Assembly (NCBI GenBank): GCA_963759235.1 | Contig: CAVWYO010000002.1 | Coordinates: forward strand, 25,957-89,956 | Source: Bauldia sp963759235 | GTDB lineage: Bacteria > Pseudomonadota > Alphaproteobacteria > Rhizobiales > Kaistiaceae | Direction of reading: 5' to 3' | Length of the DNA stretch: 64,000 bases | Part shown: one piece after another, positions 54,105 through 62,500 of the stretch | Numbering within the stretch: position 1 is the first letter of the stretch | Layout of the letters: every line of letters begins with the position of its first letter | Notes under the pieces: model-generated | Seen by the model: only the letters and a program-made list of their open reading frames with translations | The model's database searches: none | What the model was told of the DNA's origin: nothing | Made by a program: the position numbers and the translations under genes

Positions 54105-55187
54105 TCATTCGGCCGCCGCGGCCGCCGCGGCGAGGACGTAGGGGTTGGCGGTCGGCGGCAGCTCGCGCCTGACGAAATAGTCGGGGTCACGCACCTGGCG
54201 GATCAGCGCCGGCAGGATTTCCTTCCACGCCGCGTAGAGGCTCGGATAGGCCGGCGGCGTATCGGTCTTCATGACCTCGTGGAGCCTCGGCAAAGCGTGA
54301 TAGGGCACCATCGGGAACATGTGGTGCTCGAGGTGGTAGTTCATGTTCCAGTAGATGAAGCGGAACACCGGATTCATATGAACGGTGCGGGTGTTCAGGC
54401 GATGATCGAGGACGTTCTCCTCGAGGCCGGCATGCTGGGTGTAGCCGAACAGGATGATGTCCACCCAGGTGCCGTAGAAGGACGGCAGGCCGACGAACAT
54501 CGCCGGCAGGATGCTGTCGATGGCGGCGCACCAGGCGGCGATGCCGACAAAGATGGCGACGTAAATGCGCGCTTCGAGAAAAACCTTCCAGCGCTCGTCT
54601 TCGGGGATGTAGTCCTTCTCGTCGGCGGTCATCATGCCGGCGGCGTGGCGGAAGATGGCCCGGAGCTGCTTGAAGCCGCCGCGGACATAGAAGAAATCGA
54701 CAAAGATGCCGCCGAGGCTCGGCGGGCGCATCACCTCGATCTCCGGGTCGCGGCCGACGATCAGCGTGTCGGTGTGGTGGCGCGAATGCGTCCAGCGATG
54801 GACGGTCGCCTGACGCAGGGTCATGAACGACCCGATCTGGTGGACGACGCGGTTCATCCACTGCGTCTTGAAGGCCGTGCCGTGGAAACATTCATGCTGC
54901 CGCGAGTCGCCGCACGAGCCGTAGAGAACCCCGTATACGGCGAAGGCGGGCACCGCCCACCACGTCCCCCAGCTCAGGTAGGCGACGACGCCGGACAGAA
55001 TGAGAAGCAGGAACCAGAGCAGCGTGTCACGAAGCGCCGGCATGTCGCTCCGCTTCATCAATTCCTTCATCTGCTGGCGCGGGATCGGGGTGTGGTACCA
55101 CTCGGCATTGGCAAGCCCTCCGTCGATCGCCGTTCTGGCGCTCGGCCCGGTCAGGCTGTAATTGCGGATGCTCGAATCCGCCATCAT
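54105..55187 (-). CDS. MocD-like membrane di-iron oxygenase (fatty acid desaturase superfamily), copy 1
   Basis: 360 residues. Three histidine boxes typical of membrane non-haem di-iron enzymes: QHECFH (His98-His102), HSRHH (134-138) and HLEHH near residue 290, with hydrophobic segments between (LWFLLLILSGVVAYLSW). Closely similar to the copy at 57421-58509 across most of its length. MocD of rhizopine metabolism belongs to this superfamily and works with MocE and MocF in O-demethylation. Operon: ferredoxin reductase, this gene, isomerase. Confidence 0.88.
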   Translation of the reverse strand: MMADSSIRNYSLTGPSARTAIDGGLANAEWYHTPIPRQQMKELMKRSDMPALRDTLLWFLLLILSGVVAYLSWGTWWAVPAFAVYGVLYGSCGDSRQHECFHGTAFKTQWMNRVVHQIGSFMTLRQATVHRWTHSRHHTDTLIVGRDPEIEVMRPPSLGGIFVDFFYVRGGFKQLRAIFRHAAGMMTADEKDYIPEDERWKVFLEARIYVAIFVGIAAWCAAIDSILPAMFVGLPSFYGTWVDIILFGYTQHAGLEENVLDHRLNTRTVHMNPVFRFIYWNMNYHLEHHMFPMVPYHALPRLHEVMKTDTPPAYPSLYAAWKEILPALIRQVRDPDYFVRRELPPTANPYVLAAAAAAAE

Positions 55188-55236
55188 CGCGCCTCCTTCA
55201 GGGCGTTGCCGTTTCCTTGGCGCGGCCGGTTTCCGG

Positions 55237-56484
55237 TCAGGCCGCTTGTTCCCGCACCAGCGATTTCAGGTTGATCGACGGGTCGGCGAGCGCCCCCGGA
55301 TCGGGATAGAGACTGCGCTCGATCATCATCTGGCCGAGGCGGACCGCCCGGCCGATCGTGCCGGTCGGACCGAAGCCGCTGGTTCCGATGATGCGGCCGT
55401 CGTCGGCGAGGTGAAAGACGACGATCGCGTCGGGGGCGAGCCGGCGCTCCACCGAATAGGTCGCGCGGTCCGGCAGGCCGGCGATCTGGATCGTCACGTC
55501 GTACTGATCCGACCACATCCAGGGTACCGCACAGCACTCCTCACAAGCGCCCAGCATGTTGCGGGCGACAAGCGGACCCTGTTCCTCGGCATTCTTCCAG
55601 CTCTCGAGGCGGATTCGTCCGCCGAAGAGATCGTGGGTGAAGGCGCAGGCGTCGCCGGCGGCGAAGATGTGCCGGTCCTCGGTCCTGAGCGTCCGATCGA
55701 CGGCGATGCCGTTGTCGATCGCGAGACCCGCGGCCCGGGCAAGCGCGACGCGCGGAACGACGCCGACGCTGATCAGCACCAGGTCGGAGGGAATTTCGGT
55801 GCCGTCATCGAGGCGCACGCCCGTGACGCGGTCCTCACCCAGGATTTCGGTGACCTGGCGTCCGAGGCAGAGGTCGACGTTCGCCGCACGGTGGCGCGCC
55901 CGCATGCGTTCCTCGATCAACGCAGGAACAGCCCGCATCAGGAGCCGCGGCCCGGCCTCAATGACCGTGACGGCGCATCCTCGCGAGGTCGCGTTGGCAG
56001 CGACCTCAAGTCCGATGAAGCCGCCGCCGATGATGGTCAGGCGCGTGCCCGGCGCGAGGCGGGCCTCGAGCGCCCACGAATCCGCGATGTCCCGCAGGTA
56101 GTGGACGCCGTCGAGGTCATCGCCCGGCAGGTCGAGCCGACGCGGTTCGGCCCCGGTTGCCAGCAGCAGGCGCTCATAGGCGACGGTCTTGCCGTCGCTC
56201 AGCACGACCTCCTGCCGCTCCCGACGGATCTCGAGCGCGGTGGTTTGCGTGCGCAAATCGATGTCATGCCGGCCGAAGGAATCGGAGGCGAAGAGCGCGC
56301 AATCCGCGGCCTTCTTGGTCCCGGCCAGAATTTCCTTCGAAAGCGGCGGACGCTCATAGGGGCCGTGGGGCTCCGAACCGATCAGCGTGATCGGCCCCCT
56401 CCAACCCAATTCGCGGAGGGCATGGGCGGCCCGGCCGCCGACGTGGCCTGCCCCGACGATTACCATTCCTCCCGGGCGCTCCAT
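55237..56484 (-). CDS. FAD-dependent ferredoxin reductase (MocF-like), copy 1
   Basis: 415 residues. An N-terminal FAD fold (VIVGAGHVGGRAAHALREL, with PYERPPLSKEIL), ATG-type segment LLATGAEPRRLDLPG, NAD-binding fold (LTIIGGGFIGLEVAANA) and IFAAGDAC, then a reductase C-terminal domain. It would reduce the Rieske ferredoxin with NAD(P)H. It is the first gene of a minus-strand operon whose promoter region it shares with the divergent rhamnose mutarotase gene. A paralogue is at 61149-62465. Confidence 0.92.
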   Translation of the reverse strand: MERPGGMVIVGAGHVGGRAAHALRELGWRGPITLIGSEPHGPYERPPLSKEILAGTKKAADCALFASDSFGRHDIDLRTQTTALEIRRERQEVVLSDGKTVAYERLLLATGAEPRRLDLPGDDLDGVHYLRDIADSWALEARLAPGTRLTIIGGGFIGLEVAANATSRGCAVTVIEAGPRLLMRAVPALIEERMRARHRAANVDLCLGRQVTEILGEDRVTGVRLDDGTEIPSDLVLISVGVVPRVALARAAGLAIDNGIAVDRTLRTEDRHIFAAGDACAFTHDLFGGRIRLESWKNAEEQGPLVARNMLGACEECCAVPWMWSDQYDVTIQIAGLPDRATYSVERRLAPDAIVVFHLADDGRIIGTSGFGPTGTIGRAVRLGQMMIERSLYPDPGALADPSINLKSLVREQAA

Positions 56485-56903
56485 CGATCGCCCCTCAGCC
56501 TTGCGTCACGGTCGCAGCCGGCGCCGACCGCGGAGGCCGGCAGGTGTCGAGAGACGACACGCCGGGGACCCGGTGCCAATGGGCGAGGCGATACGAGTTC
56601 TGGTCGTGCCTTGTGCATGCTATGATCCATCCTGGCAGGCACCGGCCAAAACGCCAGCAACCTCAGTGCTCTGGTCACCACACGAATCTAGGATGCACCG
56701 GGCCGCGGTCATCCGAAAACTTGAGGGAATTGCATCACCCAACCGACTTGCCCCCTTCATCCGGCCAGCCGCATCGTCTAAGGGCGCTATGGCGGAGCGC
56801 GCCGGACGCGCTTTCAGACGTCCTGCGACACCGGCCGGTGAAGAGCGAAAAGGCGTCGGGCGGCCTGCAGGCGCGCCAAAACCACTATGGGAGGTTCTTG
56901 ACA
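56485..56903. other. 419-base divergent intergenic region between ferredoxin reductase 1 and rhaM
   Basis: No credible gene; the long frame running into rhaM has non-protein composition and starts without a ribosome-binding site. It holds operator A at 56722-56737. Promoters for both directions should be here. Confidence 0.6.
56722..56737. promoter_or_regulatory. LacI-regulon operator A, between the reductase operon and rhaM
   Basis: TGAGGGAATTGCATCA differs from the regulator's own site (61042-61057) at only two positions. One site could control both divergent units. Confidence 0.65.
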
Positions 56904-57242
56904 ATGGAACGAATGGGCCACGTGCTTTACCTGAAGCCGGGTACGATCGAGGAATACAAGCGCCTGCATCGGGAGGTGTGGCCCTCCGTGCTGCAGATGA
57001 TCTCCGATTGCAACATCCGCAACTACTCGATCTTCCTGAAGGAACCGGAAAACCTGCTCTTCGCCTATTGGGAGTATCACGGCACCGATTTCGCCGCCGA
57101 CATGGCCAAGATGGCCGCCAATTCCGAAACCCAGCGCTGGTGGGACGTGTGCATGCCGCTGCAGCAGCCGTTCGACACCCGGAAGGAAGGTGAATGGTGG
57201 GCGAAGATGGAGGACGTGTTCTACACCGACGGAGAACCGTGA
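56904..57242 (+). CDS. rhaM: L-rhamnose mutarotase family protein
   Basis: 112 residues from ATG 56904, with GGGAGG at 56889-56894. Family features: GHVLYLKPGTIEEYKRLHREVWP with the catalytic His, DCNIRNYSIFLKEP, LLFAYWEYHGTDF and TQRWWDVCMPLQQP. Members interconvert the anomers of L-rhamnose or similar 6-deoxy sugars. Divergent from the reductase/oxygenase operon with a shared operator, so the substrate handled here is probably a deoxyhexose-like reducing sugar; inference. Confidence 0.9.
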   Translation: MERMGHVLYLKPGTIEEYKRLHREVWPSVLQMISDCNIRNYSIFLKEPENLLFAYWEYHGTDFAADMAKMAANSETQRWWDVCMPLQQPFDTRKEGEWWAKMEDVFYTDGEP

Positions 57243-57420
57243 CCGGCGCGGACTTCCGGCCTGGCAGACGTTTCACGGCCTATTCTCCTTGAAGATGAAC
57301 AGAGCGGCGCCCGGGGGCGGCGGATAGTCACCGGCGCGCTGGCGGAAACGACAAAAAGACCGGCCGCGGAGGGGCAGGGTGCTCGCAAAATGGTGCGCGC
57401 GCGCCCCGCGAGACCATACC

Positions 57421-58509
57421 TTATTCGGCGGCAACCCCGGGCGCGTGCAGCGGCGGCGTGAACGGCCTTGCGGTCGGCGGCAGCTGGCGTTTCACGTAGT
57501 AGGTCGGCTCCTTCACCTGGCGGAGAACCGCCGGAATGATCTCCTTGTAGGCGTCCCAGAAGCCCTTGTAGGGCGTCGGCGTGTCCGCCTTCATCTCCTC
57601 ATGGAGCGCCGGGAGGTTGTAGTAGGGGATCATCGGGAACATGTGGTGCTCCACATGGTAGTTCATGTTCCAGTACAGGAAGCGGACGATCGGGTTCATG
57701 TAGACGGTGCGGCAGTTCAGGCGGTGATCGAGGACGTCCTCGGCCAGCCCGGCATGCTGGGTCATGCCCGTGGTGAGATAGAGCCAGGCGCCGTAGAAGG
57801 AGGGCAGCCCGACATACATCAGCGGCATGATGCTCCAGATCGACAGCGACGTTAGGATCACCAGCAGGTAGATGGCGACATGGATACGGGCGGTCAAGAT
57901 AACCTTCGGCCACTCGGATTCGGGGATGAAGGTCTTCTCCTCGGCGGTCAGCTTGCCGGTCGAGTGGAGCAGGATCTTATGGAAATAGACCTTCGCCTGC
58001 ATGATGCCGAAGTAGCTCAGGCCGATCTCCCAGAGCTTCGGCGGGCGCGGCACGGCGATCTCCGGGTCGCGGCCGACGATGATGGTGTCGGTATGGTGAC
58101 GCGTGTGGCTCCAGCGCCAGACCTCCGGCTCGCGCAGTACCATGAACGAGGCGACCTGATAGATCACGTCGTTCATCCACTGCGTCTTGAACGCCGTCCG
58201 ATGGCCGCATTCGTGCCAGCGCGAATCGGTCGATGACCCGTAAAGCACGCCATAGGCGATGAAGAACGGCACGCTCCACCACGTGCCCCAGGTGAGGTAT
58301 CCGCCGACGCCGGTGACCACAAAAGCCGCGATCCAGATGATGGTGTCGCGGATCGCCCGTTCGTCGGAGCGTTGCATCAACTCCTTCAACCGCTTGCGCG
58401 GTATCGGCGAGTGATACCACTCGGCCGTCGCCAGCCCGTTTTCCTCCGCTCGCCTCGTATCGAGTCCGACGAGGCTGTAGTCGCGTTTGGTGATCGTGTC
58501 CGTGGTCAT
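57421..58509 (-). CDS. MocD-like membrane di-iron oxygenase (fatty acid desaturase superfamily), copy 2
   Basis: 362 residues from ATG 58509, with GGGAGGG upstream; ATG 58536 is less likely. Histidine boxes: WHECGH, WSHTRHHTDT and NYHVEHHMFP. Shares long similar stretches with copy 1 (AEWYHxPIPR, TQHAGL-E-VLDHRLN-RTV-MNP), so the two are paralogues. Transcribed alone, 93 bases... downstream of operator C at 58630-58645. Possibly the partner of, or alternative to, copy 1 for different methyl positions. Confidence 0.88.
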   Translation of the reverse strand: MTTDTITKRDYSLVGLDTRRAEENGLATAEWYHSPIPRKRLKELMQRSDERAIRDTIIWIAAFVVTGVGGYLTWGTWWSVPFFIAYGVLYGSSTDSRWHECGHRTAFKTQWMNDVIYQVASFMVLREPEVWRWSHTRHHTDTIIVGRDPEIAVPRPPKLWEIGLSYFGIMQAKVYFHKILLHSTGKLTAEEKTFIPESEWPKVILTARIHVAIYLLVILTSLSIWSIMPLMYVGLPSFYGAWLYLTTGMTQHAGLAEDVLDHRLNCRTVYMNPIVRFLYWNMNYHVEHHMFPMIPYYNLPALHEEMKADTPTPYKGFWDAYKEIIPAVLRQVKEPTYYVKRQLPPTARPFTPPLHAPGVAAE

Positions 58510-58629
58510 TGTGATCCCTCCCGAGAGATCCGGCACTTTCTTGGTTCCAGTATAGCTCTTTAGTGTGTTTCCTGTTGATCCCTGTCAATCGCCGTTGTGA
58601 CGAGGGGATTTCGGCAGAGAAGTCCGATC

Positions 58630-58645
58630 TGATGGTTTTTCATCA
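58630..58645. promoter_or_regulatory. LacI-regulon operator C, upstream of oxygenase copy 2
   Basis: TGATGGTTTTTCATCA with perfect TGATG/CATCA arms, 121 bases upstream of the ATG at 58509 and downstream of the sterol-desaturase-family gene's stop. Confidence 0.65.
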
Positions 58646-58693
58646 CCGTCCGAGCCGAACGCCACCCCGCCGGCTTGCCGATCGCAGGCGAAC

Positions 58694-59692
58694 CTAGCGG
58701 CGCTTCTGGCGGGCCATCATCCTCGTGTTCATTGCCTCCTCGGCCTGGTCGGAGCCGTCGTGGAAGGTGCCGAACCACTCGTCGAGCGGCATCAGGTCGT
58801 TTCCGTAATTGCACTCGAAATACTTGTGGTGGAGATAGTGGAAGTAGTCGTCGGTCTTGACCGCCGCGTCGCCCTTGATGACGACGCGGTCGAAGCCGGA
58901 ATGCCCCTGAGCCGGCGCGAAGGCGAGGTGCTGCAGGTGGAAGATGACGTGGATCGGGTGCGAGGGGACGATCCAGTGAATGAGCACGCCCGAGAAGTAG
59001 AGGAGGTGCTCGACGGGATGCATAGCCAGGCCCGACCACGGCCCGGGATTGACGTTCTTGTGATGGAGGTGATGCACCGTCCGGTAAAGCGGCGGCCAGT
59101 GGATCAGCCGATGGATCAGATAGAAGTGCAATTCGCGGAACAGGGGAATGACGGCGAGAAGGAGCACGCAGTAGATCGGGTGCGCGGCGAAATCGACATA
59201 GGGGATGATGCCGTTGGCCATCGCCCATAGCGACAGCACCTCATAGGCGGTCCAGATCGGCACGGCGCTGACCACGGTCCAGAAGATGTTGTCGAGCACC
59301 TGGTTGCGGAACAGGAAGATGGGATTGTCCCTGGCGAGCCAGCGCCCGTTATATTTGTAGTTCAGGCCCTGCGCCTTCTGGACATAGAGGCGGAGATGCC
59401 AAGCGCCGGCGACGAGGAAGATCAGGACGAGGTTGCGACCGAAGATGAAGGCGACCCATCCCGGTTCGAACGCCTTCACGGTTGCCAACGCCGGCGTCAG
59501 GTAGACCCACGTCAGCACGGCGATGACGGCATAGGTGACGTTCCACGGAAACAGGTAACCCTGCCAGCCGAATAGCCATTTGAGCAGCGCCAGGGGGTGC
59601 ATGGGCCACTCGAACAATGGCGGCCGCCTGATGAGTTCCGGCGGCTTCCAGTCGCCGCGCCGGTCCCGAGTGCCGATTTCAGTCGCTGTCAT
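58694..59692 (-). CDS. Sterol desaturase / fatty acid hydroxylase family membrane protein
   Basis: 332 residues. Histidine motifs HFYLIHRLIH, TVHHLHHKN, and HYLHHKYFECNYG are those of the FA_hydroxylase (ERG3/C-5 sterol desaturase) superfamily, a different branch of membrane di-iron enzymes from the two MocD-like proteins. Several membrane spans (YAVIAVLTWVYLTPAL; NLVLIFLVAGAWHLRLYV; YCVLLLAVIPLF). It has its own copy of the regulon operator upstream, so it belongs to the same pathway; the reaction is unknown. Confidence 0.9.
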   Translation of the reverse strand: MTATEIGTRDRRGDWKPPELIRRPPLFEWPMHPLALLKWLFGWQGYLFPWNVTYAVIAVLTWVYLTPALATVKAFEPGWVAFIFGRNLVLIFLVAGAWHLRLYVQKAQGLNYKYNGRWLARDNPIFLFRNQVLDNIFWTVVSAVPIWTAYEVLSLWAMANGIIPYVDFAAHPIYCVLLLAVIPLFRELHFYLIHRLIHWPPLYRTVHHLHHKNVNPGPWSGLAMHPVEHLLYFSGVLIHWIVPSHPIHVIFHLQHLAFAPAQGHSGFDRVVIKGDAAVKTDDYFHYLHHKYFECNYGNDLMPLDEWFGTFHDGSDQAEEAMNTRMMARQKRR

Positions 59693-59851
59693 CGCAGCGT
59701 TTCCTCCGCCAGACCGCCGGCAGGAATCGTTCCGGCCTTCGCTCTCCGAAGCGAGAAAAATGCGGACGCGCCAGGGCGGCGCGCCAGTTTCCGCTGAGGG
59801 CGATCAAGCGGCAAGACTATCGCCACGACGGATGGCGAAAAACCTGAAGTT

Positions 59852-59867
59852 TGGTGGTTTTCCATCA
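59852..59867. promoter_or_regulatory. LacI-regulon operator D, upstream of the sterol-desaturase-family gene
   Basis: TGGTGGTTTTCCATCA, 160 bases upstream of the ATG at 59692. One arm has a G for A change. The 3' end of the lacI-type gene lies 30 bases further. Confidence 0.6.
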
Positions 59868-59896
59868 CGGCCGGTAGTGCCGCGACAGCCCTCGCG

Positions 59897-60982
59897 TCAC
59901 GTCGGTTCAAGCGAGCGCGGGATGTTTTCCGGGCCGAAAATGGTGAAGGCCACCTCGTTCGGTTCGATCGCGCTTCCGGTATAGCCGAAGCGGCGCAGCA
60001 GCACGTCGATCGCCCTGCGGGCCTGCTCCTCGGGGTTCTGGTCGATGGTCAGCGTCATGACGCCGGCGGCAAGCATCCGCGCGGTGTGGACGGTGAGCTC
60101 GTGGCCGATAAAGACCGGCCTGGTCGTCCATGCGACCTCGGACATCGCCCTTTCGACCGCGCGGTTAGCGCCGCCGGTATTGTAGATGCCGGCCACCTCG
60201 TCGGGCGCGTTGCGAAAGCGGCCGACGAGAAGCTGTTCGGACTCCGCTTGCCGATCGCGCCCTTCGAGGACGTCGGTGATCGCAAGGTGCGGGGCGTAGT
60301 CGCTCAAGCCGTCGCGAAAGCCGCTGACGCGTTCGGCGTGGGCGCGGTATTCGAAGCTGTGGGTGAGGACGATCACCGGTCCGCGTCGGTGCACCATCCG
60401 CGCCATGAAGAATGCCGCGGTGCGGCCGGCGCAGTAGTGATCAATTCCGACATAGGCGAGCCGCGGCGAGGTGGGGAGGTCCGACACCATGGTCACGACC
60501 GGGACGCCGTTCGACGTCAGCGCCGTGACCGCGTCGACGATCGCCCCGTGCTCCTGTCCGTTGAGGATGAGCGCGTCGCTCTTGGTGGACAGAATATGTC
60601 TGGCGATGTCCGGCGGCTTGGTCTCGTCGAGGAAGGTGCGCTGCACGATGACCGATCGGTCGAGGGTGGCGCCGACCCGGAGAAACGCCGCATTGAGGCG
60701 CTCGGAAAACGGCGTTTCGCGCCGCACCATCACCACATCGAGCCGCAGGCCGCGGCGGTAGGGCATCGGCAGGACGCGCGGCAGCGAAAGCTCGCGGGCG
60801 GCCTCGATCACCCGGCGGGCGGTGGCCGGCGAGACGTTGCCGCGTTCGTTCAGGACGCGGTCGACCGTCGCAATCCCGACGCCGGCCCGACGCGCCACGT
60901 CGGCTAGTCTGGCCTTCCTGCTCGCGGTGCGGACCGATCCAAAATCCCCGGAGTGGCCGCCCTCGCCACTTCCCTCCGTCAT
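59897..60982 (-). CDS. LacI-family transcriptional regulator
   Basis: 361 residues from ATG 60982 with a strong GGGAGGAG site. N-terminal LacI helix-turn-helix ARLADVARRAGVGIATVDRVLNE with the hinge NVSPATARRVIEAARELS, then a periplasmic-binding-protein-like sugar sensor domain (GIYNTGGANRAVERAM; VMTLTIDQNPEEQARRAIDVL). It diverges from ferredoxin reductase 2 and has a 16-base palindrome in the shared gap. It is the best candidate to bind all five matching sites and respond to the imported sugar. Confidence 0.92.
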   Translation of the reverse strand: MTEGSGEGGHSGDFGSVRTASRKARLADVARRAGVGIATVDRVLNERGNVSPATARRVIEAARELSLPRVLPMPYRRGLRLDVVMVRRETPFSERLNAAFLRVGATLDRSVIVQRTFLDETKPPDIARHILSTKSDALILNGQEHGAIVDAVTALTSNGVPVVTMVSDLPTSPRLAYVGIDHYCAGRTAAFFMARMVHRRGPVIVLTHSFEYRAHAERVSGFRDGLSDYAPHLAITDVLEGRDRQAESEQLLVGRFRNAPDEVAGIYNTGGANRAVERAMSEVAWTTRPVFIGHELTVHTARMLAAGVMTLTIDQNPEEQARRAIDVLLRRFGYTGSAIEPNEVAFTIFGPENIPRSLEPT

Positions 60983-61041
60983 CTGGCTCCTCCCGGCCGA
61001 ATGCCTAGATAAACCATTCGGCGTCGGGCGTTTGGTTATGT

Positions 61042-61057
61042 TGATGGAATTACATCA
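61042..61057. promoter_or_regulatory. LacI-regulon operator B, between the regulator gene and ferredoxin reductase 2
   Basis: TGATGGAATTACATCA: perfect 5-base arms TGATG/CATCA around GAATTA. It is in the 166-base divergent gap, 60 bases upstream of the regulator's start and 92 upstream of the reductase's, the usual place for an autoregulatory site. Confidence 0.72.
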
Positions 61058-61148
61058 TAGAACGCGATAGGGGCGGAGCGGAGATTGCGGCCCTCCCGCG
61101 CTCGCCTATACCCTCAAGGGGCCGAGGTGCAACGAACGACTGGACGCC

Positions 61149-62465
61149 ATGTCGCTGCGACAAGAAAGGGTTGTCATCATCGGAGGCGGCCAGGCCGGCG
61201 GGAGGCTGGCCCAGGCGCTCGTCAATGGCGACGGAGGCTTCGCCGTGACGCTTGTGTGCCAGGAGCCGCACCCGCCTTATGAGCGGCCGCCGCTGTCGAA
61301 AGGCATCCTGCTCGACACCGCGACCCTCGACGACTGCCTGATCTGGCCGAAGAAAGACAAGGCGTGGCAAGCTGTCGATCTTCGCGTCGGCGTCTCGGCT
61401 CACGCTATCGACCGAAGCGCGAAGACCGTCCTCCTCGACGGTGGCGAGACGGTACCCTACGACTACCTCGTCCTTGCCACCGGCTCGCGCGTGCGCCGGC
61501 TGTCGGTTCCCGGCTCGGACCTCGACAACATCCACTGCCTGCGCAGCATCGATCAGGCGCAGGAGATCGCCAAGGGCTTCGCCAGCGGCAAGCGTCTGAT
61601 CGTCGTCGGCGGCGGATTCATCGGCCTCGAGATCGCCGCCTCGGCCCGGCTCCGCCACCTCGACATCACCGTCGTCGAGGCATCCGACCGGCTGCTGGCG
61701 CGGGTCGTCCCGACGCCGATCGCCAGCCTCCTCGCCAAGCGACACGTGGCCGAGGGCGTCACGCTCAGAATGGGCACCATGGTGGAACGGTTCGTCTCCA
61801 ACAACCGCGGCATGGTCAAGTCGGCCGAATTGTCGACCGGCGAGACCGTGCCATGCGACATCGCGGTGGTCGGCGTCGGCGTTTCCGCCAATGTGGAACT
61901 TGCGGCCGCCGCCGGCCTGGAGGTGGACGTCGGCATCCGCGCCGACGCCAATCTCCGCACCTCCGATCCGGCGATCTTCGCCTGCGGCGACATCGCGACG
62001 TTCGAGCATCCGCTCTACGAGCGGCATGTCCGCGTCGAGGCCTATCAGAACGCCGAGGATCATGCCCGGGTGATCGCCGCGGTGCTGTCCGGCAAGGACG
62101 CGGTCTCCGACACCGTTCCGTTCTTCTGGTCCGACCAATACGATCTGTCGCTGCAGATCGTCGGCCTGCCGCATCTCGGCTCGTCCGTGGTGACCCGCCG
62201 CCGCAAGGACGGCGCCGTCATCCTTTTCCACCTTGCGCCGAACGGCCGGATCGTCGGCGCGACCGGGCTCGGCACCGCCGGCTCGATCGGCCGCGACATC
62301 GGCATCACCCAGGCGCTGATCGCCAACCGGGCGCATCCCGACCGGGCCGTGCTGATGGACCCCGACGCAAGGCTGAAGACGCTTCTCGCCCGCGCGCCGC
62401 GAGCCGGCGCTGCTGTCGAGGCCAAGGCCAACCCGCGCTCCGCCCGCCCGGCGGCCGGCGCCTGA
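61149..62465 (+). CDS. FAD-dependent ferredoxin reductase (MocF-like), copy 2
   Basis: 438 residues. FAD fold VVIIGGGQAGGRLAQALVN and PYERPPLSKGILL, then LATGSRVRRLSVPG, NAD-binding VVGGGFIGLEIAASA and IFACGDIATFEHP; a reductase C-terminal domain and a basic/Ala-rich tail follow. A paralogue of the 55237-56484 protein. Divergent from the LacI-type regulator and downstream of operator B. It would supply electrons to the Rieske ferredoxin for one or more di-iron enzymes. Confidence 0.92.
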   Translation: MSLRQERVVIIGGGQAGGRLAQALVNGDGGFAVTLVCQEPHPPYERPPLSKGILLDTATLDDCLIWPKKDKAWQAVDLRVGVSAHAIDRSAKTVLLDGGETVPYDYLVLATGSRVRRLSVPGSDLDNIHCLRSIDQAQEIAKGFASGKRLIVVGGGFIGLEIAASARLRHLDITVVEASDRLLARVVPTPIASLLAKRHVAEGVTLRMGTMVERFVSNNRGMVKSAELSTGETVPCDIAVVGVGVSANVELAAAAGLEVDVGIRADANLRTSDPAIFACGDIATFEHPLYERHVRVEAYQNAEDHARVIAAVLSGKDAVSDTVPFFWSDQYDLSLQIVGLPHLGSSVVTRRRKDGAVILFHLAPNGRIVGATGLGTAGSIGRDIGITQALIANRAHPDRAVLMDPDARLKTLLARAPRAGAAVEAKANPRSARPAAGA

Positions 62466-62500
62466 CCGGCGGGATCGGATCGAGGCGGCGGTCCGGAGGA

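Noticed and set aside
54105..58509. The two desaturase-superfamily proteins as ordinary membrane-lipid desaturases
   Set aside because: Each shares regulon operators with sugar transport, Rieske ferredoxin and ferredoxin reductase genes, which fits the MocD-type role better. Lipid desaturation cannot be fully excluded without experiment.
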